From positions 3,573,501-3,637,500 of the forward strand of contig NZ_CP115464.1 in NCBI RefSeq assembly GCF_027912515.1: 64,000 nucleotides of DNA. The letters run 5' to 3'. The translations under genes were made by a program, and so were the position numbers. Below are positions 19,347 through 28,486 of this stretch, one piece after another. The stretch is from Brevundimonas sp. NIBR10. Its GTDB lineage: Bacteria; Pseudomonadota; Alphaproteobacteria; Caulobacterales; Caulobacteraceae. The notes beneath the pieces are model-generated. The model was not told the DNA's origin and ran no database searches. It worked only from the letters and a program-made list of their open reading frames with translations. Numbering within the stretch: the stretch's first letter is position 1; each line of letters starts with the position of its first letter.

Positions 19347-21146
19347 ATGAGCGGCGAGACTTCCACGACATCGGGACGCGCAGGGCTGGGCCACGACGAG
19401 GCCGGCCGGAACGTCGCCATCGCCCGGCTGGTCATCGGCCTGAGCCAGGGCCTCGCGCTCTGGGCCCTGTACCGGGCGGACCAAGGCTACGGGGGTCAGT
19501 CCGTCTGGCCGGCGACCGTGCCGATGCTGTTCGCGGCCCTGGTGCTGATCGCGGCCTATCTGCCCATCGTGGTGCTGGCGGGAGTCGGGCGTTTGCGGAT
19601 CAGGACGCTGATGATCTGGGGCGTCGTCGCGGCCGTGGCGCTGGCACTGCTGGCCATGCATGACGTGGCCCGGGCCTCGAGGATCAACGACGCCTTCGGC
19701 TCGTTCGTGATCCTGCCGTTCAGCGCGGTGGCCCTGTTCATCGTCCATCATCTGATCGTGCCCGCCGATCGCGAGCGGCGCTGGATCGCGCCCTTCCATG
19801 TCTATTTCGACACCGCCTGGATGGCCGGGGTGCAGATGGTGCTGTCGATCGGCTTCACCGGGGCCTTCTGGCTGCTGCTGTTCCTGGGCTCGGCTCTGTT
19901 CAATGTCATCGGGCTGAAGTTTCTGGGCGACCTGATCGACGAGCCCTGGTTCGCCCTGCCCCTCACCGGCCTGGTCTTCGCGACGGCCGTGCATCTGACC
20001 GATGTCCGCGACGGGCTGATCCGGGGCGTCAGAACGGTGGCCCTCATGCTGCTGTCGTGGCTGCTGCTTGTGCTGACAGTACTGGTGGCGGGCTTCCTGG
20101 CGGCGCTGCCTTTCACCGGTCTGGACGGCCTGTGGGAGACGGGCAGCGCGACGGCGCTGGTGCTGTCGGCGGCCGGGGCCCTGATCATCCTCATCAACAC
20201 GGCGTATCAGGATGGCAGACCCGACAACCTGCCGCCTGTGGTGCTGCGGGTCGCGGTGCGGGTCGCCTCGGTCCTGCTGACGCCCCTGATCTTCATCGCG
20301 GTCTGGGGGCTGTCCTTGCGTATCGGCCAGCATGGCCTGACGCCCGACAGGATCATCGCGATCGCCTGCGCGCTGGTCGGAGCCGCCTATGCCGCCGGAT
20401 ACGCCGCCGCCGCCCTGATCCCCTTCGCCCGCCGGGGCTCGCCCTGGATGAAGGCGCTGGAACCCACCAACATCGCCGTCGCCGTCCTGACCGTCGCGGT
20501 CATCCTCGCCCTGTTCAGTCCGCTCGCCGACCCGGCCCGGCTGTCGGTCGCCGATCAGGTCAAGCGGCTGGAGAGCGGGAAGGTGGCGGCGGACAAGTTC
20601 GACTATGCGTTCCTGGCGAATGGCAGCGGCAAGGCGGGGGAGAAGGCGTTGGAAACGCTCAAACGCTCGACCAATCCTGAAGTCGCGCGCCGCGCGGCGA
20701 GCGCACGGATTGATATTCAAACCGCAGGCATTTCGGACGATGAAAGACTCGCGTCCGATCTTGTAATCGAGATGCTTCCGCAAGGGACGGCGTCACCTTT
20801 CGGCCGCTCCGGTCCCCCATCGGAGGCCATGAGAAACTGCACGCGGCGTCAAGGCGGATGCGTGGCCCGTCTCATCGATCTGAACAATGACGGTCAAGAC
20901 GACGTTCTGGTTGCTCACCAGTTCGCAATCGTGCTTTTCGAGCGTGATGCGGGTGGTCAATGGCTCGATCGGGGGAGCTATACCGCCGCCTGTGGTGGTG
21001 GCGATGCTCGGGACGCTCTTCGTTACGAACACTTGACCCCGCGCCCCTCGCCATGGCCCGTCCTCGACGTGTCGAAGCTCGGAACGTGGGCGTTGCAGCC
21101 AGGCAATCTGTGCGATGCCGCCCCAAACACCAACCGCCCCCGTTAA
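19347..21146 (+). CDS. DUF4153 family membrane protein with C-terminal soluble domain
   Basis: About 599 residues, starting at ATG 19347 after a GGGCGGAG ribosome site (19323 is an alternative). The first ~390 residues contain around ten hydrophobic helices in the DUF4153 arrangement, including the VYFDTAWMAGVQM segment and LINTAYQDG. The last ~180 residues are soluble. They include a Cys pair region (CTRRQGGCVARL) and DLNNDGQDDVLVAHQF, an FG-GAP-like Asp-rich calcium-type motif. The DNA of this tail is more AT-rich than the membrane part, hinting at a separate origin. Function unknown. Confidence 0.8.
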   Translation: MSGETSTTSGRAGLGHDEAGRNVAIARLVIGLSQGLALWALYRADQGYGGQSVWPATVPMLFAALVLIAAYLPIVVLAGVGRLRIRTLMIWGVVAAVALALLAMHDVARASRINDAFGSFVILPFSAVALFIVHHLIVPADRERRWIAPFHVYFDTAWMAGVQMVLSIGFTGAFWLLLFLGSALFNVIGLKFLGDLIDEPWFALPLTGLVFATAVHLTDVRDGLIRGVRTVALMLLSWLLLVLTVLVAGFLAALPFTGLDGLWETGSATALVLSAAGALIILINTAYQDGRPDNLPPVVLRVAVRVASVLLTPLIFIAVWGLSLRIGQHGLTPDRIIAIACALVGAAYAAGYAAAALIPFARRGSPWMKALEPTNIAVAVLTVAVILALFSPLADPARLSVADQVKRLESGKVAADKFDYAFLANGSGKAGEKALETLKRSTNPEVARRAASARIDIQTAGISDDERLASDLVIEMLPQGTASPFGRSGPPSEAMRNCTRRQGGCVARLIDLNNDGQDDVLVAHQFAIVLFERDAGGQWLDRGSYTAACGGGDARDALRYEHLTPRPSPWPVLDVSKLGTWALQPGNLCDAAPNTNRPR

Positions 21147-21266
21147 CCCCCCGCACACCACGCCCCACAACCCGATCTTCACCGCATCCGGGGCATAACC
21201 GTCCCGAAACGGGTCAGTCGCGCTTGATCAAGACGCAGGCGACCCCGGTGATGACAGAGGTGCTCC

Positions 21267-22715
<1,449 letters not shown>

Positions 22716-22896
22716 GGCCGCTCACCGACTGTCGCATCACGGCAACAACCTGCACGATTGCTGTAATATTTCCGATTTGTAACCTTTCGGACCGACGGGT
22801 GACGCGAACGCCTGCGTTGTAGGGGCCTTGGCGATGCACGGGCTTTCCGCCCGGCGCGTCGCACGCCTCCCTGTTCACCTGCCGGATCCAGATTTC

Positions 22897-25677
22897 ATGA
22901 CGATAGCCACCGCTATCCTGTACGCCCTCGCCTCCGGCTCGCTCCAGACCGCGCCCGCCCCCACGACCCAGACGGCACCCGCACAGCCCGCCCCCAGCCA
23001 GGCCGCTCCGGTCCAGGAGCCCGTCGTCGAGGCTCCGGCCGAGCCCGAGGCCGCGCCGGTCGAAGAGGTGCCCGAAGACGCCGTCGACCTCGGAGAGCTC
23101 GACAGCGTGGCGGCGGCCAAGCCGCGCGGCAGCGTCCAGGGTGACATCGCGCCCGACGTCGTCCTGGATGCAAACCAGATCAAGGCCTATGGCGCGTCCA
23201 ACATTGCCGAGCTGCTGACCAACCTCGAACCCCTGACCCGGTCGTCCAGCGGTCGCAGCGACCAGGGTCCGATCATCCTGCTGAACGGGCGTCGCACCTC
23301 CGGCTTCCAGGAGATCCAGGGCATTCCGATCGAGGCGATCGAGCGCACCGAGATCCTGCCCGAACAGGTCGCCCTGACCTATGGCTTCGCGGCCGACCGG
23401 CGCGTGGTCAACATCGTCATCAAGGCCGCCTTCCGTCAGGCGTCGGTCAATCTGCGGACCGGCGGCCCCAGCCAGGGTGGTCGCCTCGCCAGCGAGGTCG
23501 CGGGCAATTTCTTCAACGTCCAGGCCGCCGATCGCTGGAATGTCGACGTCGTGCGCCAGCACGATACGGCCCTGTTCGAGTCCGAACGCGACATCACCCG
23601 CACCCCGGGCTCACAGCCCTTCGACCTGATCGGCAATCTGAGCGGCAGCCCCTACGGCACGGCCATCTCGCCCTCCATCGCCGCCATCGTCGCCGCCGTG
23701 CCTGCGGGCGGCACGACCCCGACGGCGGCCCAGATCGCGGCGGGGGCCAATGCGCCGCGCACGGGCGACCTGTCCGACTATCGCACCCTGCTGCCGCGAC
23801 GCGACCAGTCCACGGTTCGCGCCTCCCTGTCGCGCGACCTGAACACCACGACCAAGGCCACCCTCAGCGGCAGCCTGGACGACACCTCGACCGAGGGCTT
23901 CGGCGGCCTGGCCGGCATCGCCCTGACCCTGCCGGGCGGCAGTCCCTTCACCCCCTTCGCCAACGACACCCGACTGTACCGGTTCGTCGATGATCCCAGC
24001 GCCCTGCTGCGCAACACCGACATTCTGACCGGCAACGCGGCCCTGCTGATCGACGGCTATCTGGGCGACTGGCGCTACTCCCTGTCGGGCAGCATGGACT
24101 ATGTGGAGACCGAATCGACGGTCGGGCGCGGCTATGACGCCTCGGCCCTGCAACTGGCGATCAACCAGCGGAACCCGGCCTTCAATCCGTTCGCCGACCT
24201 GCCCCTGGCCCTGCTGAGCCCCCTGACCGACACCTCGCGTTCGGTCGCCTCGGGTGCCAATACCGAAGGCGTCCTGACCGGCCGGCTGTGGGACGGCCCG
24301 GCGGGCAATCTGCAGTCAACCTTCAAGTTCGGCCTAGACACCCGCAGGCTCGAATCCGAAAGCCTGCGCTCGGGCGTGGCGTCGGAAACCGACCTGGATC
24401 GCCAGCGCGCCTATGGCTCGTTCAACCTGTCGATGCCCCTGACCAGCACCCGGCGCGAGTTCCTGCCGGCCTTCGGCGACCTGTCGGTCAGCCTGAACGG
24501 CGGCTATGACGAATACTCCGACTTCGGCGGCCTGCGGACCCTGGGGGCCGGGGTCAACTGGGCGCCCAAGACCTTCGTCTCGTTCAATGTGAACTATTCC
24601 AACGAACAGGGCCCGCCGACGATCAACCAGTTGAACGATCCGGTCCTCGCGACGGTCAACACCCCGGTCTATGATTTCCGCACCAATCAGACGGTCAACG
24701 TCACCTATATCACCGGCGGCAATCCGAACCTGACCTCCGACAATCGCCAGGTGCTGCGCGCGGGCTTCAACCTGACGCCGTTCCAGTCGATGAACCTGTC
24801 GTTCCAGAGCACCTACACCTATGCCCTGACCGACGACGCGATCACGGGCTTCCCGACCATCACCCCGGACCTGGAGGCGGCCCTGCCGTCGCGGTTCACG
24901 CGTGACGCCGCCGGCACCCTGCTGTCGGTCGATGCCCGCCCGCTGAACTACACCAAGACCGAGCGTCAGGACGTCCGCACCGGCTTCAACTTCTCGCGCC
25001 CCTTCGGCACGCCCAGCGAACCTGCGGCCGGCAGTCCGATGGCCGTGATGGGCGCGGTCATGGGCGGCGGCGGTCGTCCCGGCGGCGGCGGTCGTCCTGC
25101 CGGCGGCGGCGGCGGAACCCAGATTCGCATGGGCGGCCCCGGCGGCGGCGGTGGCCCCGGCGGCGGCGGTCGTGGCCCGTCCTTCCAGCCCGGCCAGGGC
25201 ATCTTCAACCTGTCGGTCTACTATACCTACCGGATCCAGGACGAGATCCTGATCCGCGACGGCCTGGCCGTGATCGACCAGCTGGACGGCGGCGCCACCG
25301 GCGGGCGCGGCGGTACGCCCCGCTCCGAGGTCCAGGTCCAGGGCGGTGCGTTCCGCAACGGCATGGGCATGTTCGTCAACGCCAACTGGCGCGACGGCAC
25401 CCGGGTCGACGGCGGCCTGACCGGCTCTGACCTGACCTTCTCGTCCCAGGCCACGGTCGGGGTGAACGTCTTCCTCGACGCCAACCAGCGTCCCGGTCTG
25501 CTCGCCAAATATCCCTGGCTCAAGGGCACGCGCATCAGCCTGGGCGTCGACAACCTGTTCGACACCCGCTTGGGTGTCCGCAGCGCGTCCGGCGAACTGC
25601 CCCTCAACTACCAGCCCGACTTCCTGGATCCCCAGGGCCGGGTGATCCGCATCAACCTGCGCAAGGTGCTGTTCTAG
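22897..25677 (+). CDS. TonB-dependent outer membrane receptor
   Basis: A 926-residue outer membrane beta-barrel. A short signal region (MTIATAILYALASGSLQ) leads into a Pro/Ala/Glu-rich linker. The plug domain then has AYGASNIAELL, GPIILLNGRR, PIEAIERTEILPE and ADRRVVNIVIK. The barrel runs to a terminal Phe (RKVLF), the outer-membrane sorting residue. A long Gly/Pro/Arg-rich loop at about residues 715-770 is an odd insertion, probably extracellular. The export signal is short and lacks an obvious cleavage site, so the start may lie elsewhere (22828 is in frame). The substrate is unknown; the window also holds exbB-exbD-tonB. Confidence 0.88.
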   Translation: MTIATAILYALASGSLQTAPAPTTQTAPAQPAPSQAAPVQEPVVEAPAEPEAAPVEEVPEDAVDLGELDSVAAAKPRGSVQGDIAPDVVLDANQIKAYGASNIAELLTNLEPLTRSSSGRSDQGPIILLNGRRTSGFQEIQGIPIEAIERTEILPEQVALTYGFAADRRVVNIVIKAAFRQASVNLRTGGPSQGGRLASEVAGNFFNVQAADRWNVDVVRQHDTALFESERDITRTPGSQPFDLIGNLSGSPYGTAISPSIAAIVAAVPAGGTTPTAAQIAAGANAPRTGDLSDYRTLLPRRDQSTVRASLSRDLNTTTKATLSGSLDDTSTEGFGGLAGIALTLPGGSPFTPFANDTRLYRFVDDPSALLRNTDILTGNAALLIDGYLGDWRYSLSGSMDYVETESTVGRGYDASALQLAINQRNPAFNPFADLPLALLSPLTDTSRSVASGANTEGVLTGRLWDGPAGNLQSTFKFGLDTRRLESESLRSGVASETDLDRQRAYGSFNLSMPLTSTRREFLPAFGDLSVSLNGGYDEYSDFGGLRTLGAGVNWAPKTFVSFNVNYSNEQGPPTINQLNDPVLATVNTPVYDFRTNQTVNVTYITGGNPNLTSDNRQVLRAGFNLTPFQSMNLSFQSTYTYALTDDAITGFPTITPDLEAALPSRFTRDAAGTLLSVDARPLNYTKTERQDVRTGFNFSRPFGTPSEPAAGSPMAVMGAVMGGGGRPGGGGRPAGGGGGTQIRMGGPGGGGGPGGGGRGPSFQPGQGIFNLSVYYTYRIQDEILIRDGLAVIDQLDGGATGGRGGTPRSEVQVQGGAFRNGMGMFVNANWRDGTRVDGGLTGSDLTFSSQATVGVNVFLDANQRPGLLAKYPWLKGTRISLGVDNLFDTRLGVRSASGELPLNYQPDFLDPQGRVIRINLRKVLF

Positions 25678-25738
25678 GGTCCGTACTCAGTTCGGCCATG
25701 TCGGTTCGTCGATCTGACAGAATGAACTTTTGTGTTTT

Positions 25739-25876
25739 CGTCATCCTCGGGCTTGTCTCGAGGATCCAGACTCACGCTGGTGCCATCTGGCGGCGCTTCG
25801 GACGCGAGAAGCCAGCACCTTGGGTCTTCGCGAACGTCGGCGTTTCTGGATCCTCGGGACAAGCCCGAGGATGACG
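25739..25876. repeat. Nested palindromic intergenic repeat (138 bp)
   Basis: Two 32-base arms (25739-25770 and 25845-25876) are inverted copies with one mismatch. Each arm is itself a hairpin built on CCTCGGG/CCCGAGG. They flank 74 bases and lie between the convergent TonB receptor and DUF2200 genes. CCTCGGGxxTGTCxCGAGG-type palindromes recur in many alphaproteobacterial genomes, so this is probably a dispersed REP-like element. It may also act as a two-way terminator. Confidence 0.85.
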
Positions 25877-25901
25877 GCTTGTGGGGAGGCGGCCCTGGCC
25901 C

Positions 25902-26255
25902 CTACCCCCGCAATATCTTCGCCATCGGCCGCCCCTTGGCCAGTTCGTCGATCAGCTTGTCCAGATACCGGATCTCCCGCATCAGCGGATCCTCGACCTG
26001 TTCCACCCGAACCCCGCACACCGTCCCCGTGATCAGTTCCCGCGCCGGGTTCAGCGCCGGTGCCTGGGCAAAGAAGGTCTCGAAATCCGTCTTGGCCGCC
26101 AGATGCGCCTCCAGCCCCGCCGGATCGAGCCCGGTCATCCACAGGATGACCTCGTCCACCTCCGCCCTCGTCCGCCCCTTCCGCTCCGCCTTGGCGACAT
26201 AGTGCGGATAGACGCTGGCGAAGCTGGTGGTGAAGATGCGGTGTCTGGGGGTCAT
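25902..26255 (-). CDS. DUF2200 family protein
   Basis: A 117-residue protein with the DUF2200 hallmarks: [23 protein letters not shown] at the start, then [12 protein letters not shown], and a C-terminal [25 protein letters not shown]. The start at ATG 26255 matches the typical N-terminus; an upstream start at 26309 would add unrelated residues. The family is cytoplasmic and of unknown function. It is convergent with the TonB receptor gene across the palindromic repeat. Confidence 0.88.
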   Translation of the reverse strand: MTPRHRIFTTSFASVYPHYVAKAERKGRTRAEVDEVILWMTGLDPAGLEAHLAAKTDFETFFAQAPALNPARELITGTVCGVRVEQVEDPLMREIRYLDKLIDELAKGRPMAKILRG

Positions 26256-26428
26256 GGTCGCCGGCCGCGTGTTCGAGGTCGCCCATCCTGACGGAGATCG
26301 GGCCTTCACGGCAAGATGGTGCCGACGGGGGGGGGAGTGCGGAGCAGGTCGTATGGCGGCTCGCGACCCTTAGCGGACACTAGTGAGTTCGGCTTGCAAA
26401 CTGGCCCGGGAGGCCCACAACTTCTGCG

Positions 26429-26722
26429 ATGTCGTTCCCCACGATCCTGTTTTTGAGCGCGTGGTCCGCAATGGCAGTGGCTGTGGCCGCCAATATCTTG
26501 TTGGTCGTACGGGTCATTTTCTTGAGGTCACATGACCGACCACTAGGTCCACTTCAACATTGGAAGGTTGGAACGTGGATTTGGCCGTTGATGGTCATAA
26601 GGGGCCGCGATGTTGAAGACATCCCACTCCGCTGGATGCTGCGTGCTCTTCATTGCAGCTACATCTTCGGCCTGCTGGGCATTCCAGTGTCTCTCGTAGT
26701 GGGCTGGAATGGCTTCAACTGA
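26429..26722 (+). CDS. Small membrane protein in an AT-richer pocket
   Basis: A 97-residue product with an N-terminal hydrophobic helix (about 6-31) and a C-terminal one (about 74-93), joined by a basic and Trp-rich loop. Codon use is visibly less GC-biased than in the neighbouring genes (TTG, AGG and other low-GC codons), suggesting acquisition by transfer. No family is recognised. It may pair with the next gene, 96 bases downstream. Confidence 0.55.
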   Translation: MSFPTILFLSAWSAMAVAVAANILLVVRVIFLRSHDRPLGPLQHWKVGTWIWPLMVIRGRDVEDIPLRWMLRALHCSYIFGLLGIPVSLVVGWNGFN

Positions 26723-26740
26723 ACCTTCTGCCGTCGATAT

Positions 26741-26789
26741 GTCCGCTTAATGGCCCAAAGCCTTTGACCGCTTTCGACCCGTTGCGGAC
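26741..26789. repeat. Possible palindromic intergenic repeat
   Basis: GTCCGC at 26741-26746 and GCGGAC at 26784-26789 are inverted ends of a ~49-base unit containing CTTTCGACCCGTTGCGGAC. A related fragment (AGCGGACACTAGTG) occurs near 26371. Units ending in GTCCGC/GCGGAC are familiar as short dispersed intergenic repeats, but with one full copy here the call is tentative. Confidence 0.35.
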
Positions 26790-26818
26790 GTTAGCGTGGC
26801 GTATCATCATGCCTTCCC

Positions 26819-27202
26819 ATGACAAAGGACATTCCCGGACTTTGGTGGGTCTCAACCTTCAGTTTGGCGGCTTTGTTCAAGCACGCTGAAATCCGCCAGT
26901 CGATGGAAGGTCATTGGCGGGACAATCTGGATTGGCGATGGGCAGAGCGTGGCGATTGGCCGTCCAATAGGCCGCTTGTTGGGGACTTTGCTCATGCGAT
27001 GAAGGGTGGGTTCGGGTTCGTTGCAGATGTCGGGGCGAAGCGATTGTTCGCTGTACCGCGCGGGTGGTTGGAACCGGAATGGGAATTAGCTGAGATCAAC
27101 TTGGCAGATGGTCGATGGCGAAACTTGGGATACTTCGAGCCGTGGTCACCTACATGGGGCTGGCCCGCGTTGTCGGATCATCCGTCTCGAAGAATCGCCT
27201 AA
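26819..27202 (+). CDS. Trp-rich hypothetical protein
   Basis: A 127-residue protein, unusually rich in Trp (13 or so), with repeated W-x-x-W patterns and no export signal. It shares the AT-richer composition of the previous gene. The TTG- and GGG-rich codon choices differ from the flanking core genes. No family is recognised. The pair could be a small transferred cassette. It ends convergent to the gene at 27208, five bases apart. Confidence 0.5.
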   Translation: MTKDIPGLWWVSTFSLAALFKHAEIRQSMEGHWRDNLDWRWAERGDWPSNRPLVGDFAHAMKGGFGFVADVGAKRLFAVPRGWLEPEWELAEINLADGRWRNLGYFEPWSPTWGWPALSDHPSRRIA

Positions 27203-27207
27203 CCCCC

Positions 27208-27708
27208 TTAGTCGTCCTTCGATGCGTCTGCTTTCGGCATCTTCCCGCCGCGCCGGCCCCGCGCGGGCGTCTCCCCCTTCGCCTTGGCCGCGATCTCCTT
27301 CAACTTGCGTCCCTGCATCGACGACAGGGCCTGGCCGGGGGCGCCGAGTTCGGGGTCGCCGAAGGCGCGGCCGTGGGTCTTGACGCGTTCGGATACGGAA
27401 TCGAGGAACTCGCCCTCCCACTCGGACAGGGACACTCCCGCCTTGTCCGCCGCGCGTCGGGCGCGTTTCAGGGCGTTCAGCGCCGCCCGTTGATTGGCCT
27501 TGCGCTCGGCCTCGAACGGGCTGAGGCGAGCGCCTACCTTCGCCTTGGGCCCAGATGCGGAAAGACCGCCGGACCGGGTCAATCCCGCTTGCGCGGGCCC
27601 CGATGCGACGGTCTTGAAACCGGTCTTGCGTTGCAGGCTCTTGCGGGGCGACGGCGCGTCGCCCCCAGGCCTCGGACCCCGATCGAACGGCGTCCGCTTC
27701 AGGGTCAG
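27208..27708 (-). CDS. Lys/Arg-rich hypothetical protein downstream of gapR
   Basis: A basic protein of up to 166 residues. ATG/GTG starts are lacking. The first TTG (27582) would give 124 residues, but the frame stays open upstream with protein-like content (KRTPFDRGPRP). It reaches a CTG at 27708 that overlaps the gapR stop codon as CTGA, mimicking the common ATGA coupling. I favour the longer form starting at this CTG. The middle (ERKANQRAALNALKRARRAADKAG) is helical and basic, and the C-terminus is a Lys/Arg/Gly tail. It could be a nucleic-acid-associated protein; no family is recognised. Confidence 0.6.
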   Translation of the reverse strand: MTLKRTPFDRGPRPGGDAPSPRKSLQRKTGFKTVASGPAQAGLTRSGGLSASGPKAKVGARLSPFEAERKANQRAALNALKRARRAADKAGVSLSEWEGEFLDSVSERVKTHGRAFGDPELGAPGQALSSMQGRKLKEIAAKAKGETPARGRRGGKMPKADASKDD

Positions 27709-27980
27709 ATCTCGCCGAGCGCCGACAGGTACAGGTCCAGGATCGCATCCTCTTCCTGGCGCTTGGCCTTGTCCTGTTTGCGGATACGGATGACCTTCCG
27801 CAGGATCTTGACGTCATAGCCCTCGCCCTTGGCCTCCAGGAAGACCTCCTTCATGTCGGCCATGATCGCCGCCTTGTCCTCTTCGAGACGCTCGATGCGC
27901 TCGATGATGGTGCGCAGACGGCCCTGGGCGGCGGAGTTCAGGACGTCCGGCGAGGCGTCGAAAGAGGCGTCATCGGCCAT
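27705..27980 (-). CDS. gapR: GapR, DUF2312 nucleoid-associated protein
   Basis: A 91-residue protein matching GapR, the essential Caulobacter DNA-binding protein that encircles overtwisted DNA ahead of polymerases and stimulates gyrase and topoisomerase IV. The diagnostic helix QGRLRTIIERIERLEEDKAA is followed by KGEGYDVKILRKVIRIRKQD and EEDAILDLYLSALG. ATG 27980 has an AGGAG site eight bases upstream and matches the known N-terminus better than 28019. It is probably co-transcribed with the basic protein gene that overlaps its stop. Confidence 0.94.
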   Translation of the reverse strand: MADDASFDASPDVLNSAAQGRLRTIIERIERLEEDKAAIMADMKEVFLEAKGEGYDVKILRKVIRIRKQDKAKRQEEDAILDLYLSALGEI

Positions 27981-28049
27981 GGGAAAGTCTCCTGAAAAAA
28001 CGAGCCGGACGCTAACCATGCCAGAGCAGGCCGCTCAACCGCACATACG

Positions 28050-28077
28050 AAAAAGGCCACGGACAATGTCCGCAGCC
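28050..28077 (-). terminator. Rho-independent terminator of rpmJ
   Basis: On the minus strand GGCTGCGGAC and GTCCGTGGCC pair around ATT and are followed by TTTTT. It lies 40 bases past the rpmJ stop, separating rpmJ from gapR. Confidence 0.8.
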
Positions 28078-28117
28078 TGTGGATCGTTGGAAGCGCGCCC
28101 GCAGGCGCGCGACCCAA

Positions 28118-28243
28118 TCAGCCCTGCTTCGCCTTGAAGCGCGGGTCGGTCTTGTTTATCACGAAGACGACGCCCTTGCGACGCACGACCTTGCAGTCGC
28201 GGTGGCGGGTCTTGAGCGACTTGAGCGAGCTGCGGACCTTCAT
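28118..28243 (-). CDS. rpmJ: Large ribosomal subunit protein bL36
   Basis: A 41-codon gene reading [20 protein letters not shown] followed by [20 protein letters not shown] and a stop. This is bL36 of the longer C-minus type: the zinc ligands of the C+ form (CxxC...C...H) are reduced to a single Cys, with His present. It binds 23S rRNA in the large subunit. It is monocistronic here, with its own terminator, rather than in the spc operon, as is usual for this paralogue in alphaproteobacteria. Confidence 0.96.
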   Translation of the reverse strand: MKVRSSLKSLKTRHRDCKVVRRKGVVFVINKTDPRFKAKQG

Positions 28244-28486
28244 GGTCGGGTTCCTGGGGTCAAATCAAAATAAAAGAGCCGCAAGTCGAGCCTGCGGCGG
28301 AGCGGTGCGTATAGAGAACGAGTCCCGAAAGGTCAACCGGGACGGCGGGCCCGATTGCGATCGTCCCGAGACCGGGATTTGACGCAGCGGCAGTTCACGT
28401 CCCCGCCATCGGGAGCTTCACCGCATTGACCCCTTTCCTCCCCCTCGCCATGGTCCGGCAAGTCCCCGAGTCAAAGGTCCGCCCCC

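Noticed and set aside
26327..26335. G9 homopolymer as a phase-variation switch
   Set aside because: It lies outside the reading frames of both flanking genes and has no aligned promoter, so there is no evidence for a regulatory effect.
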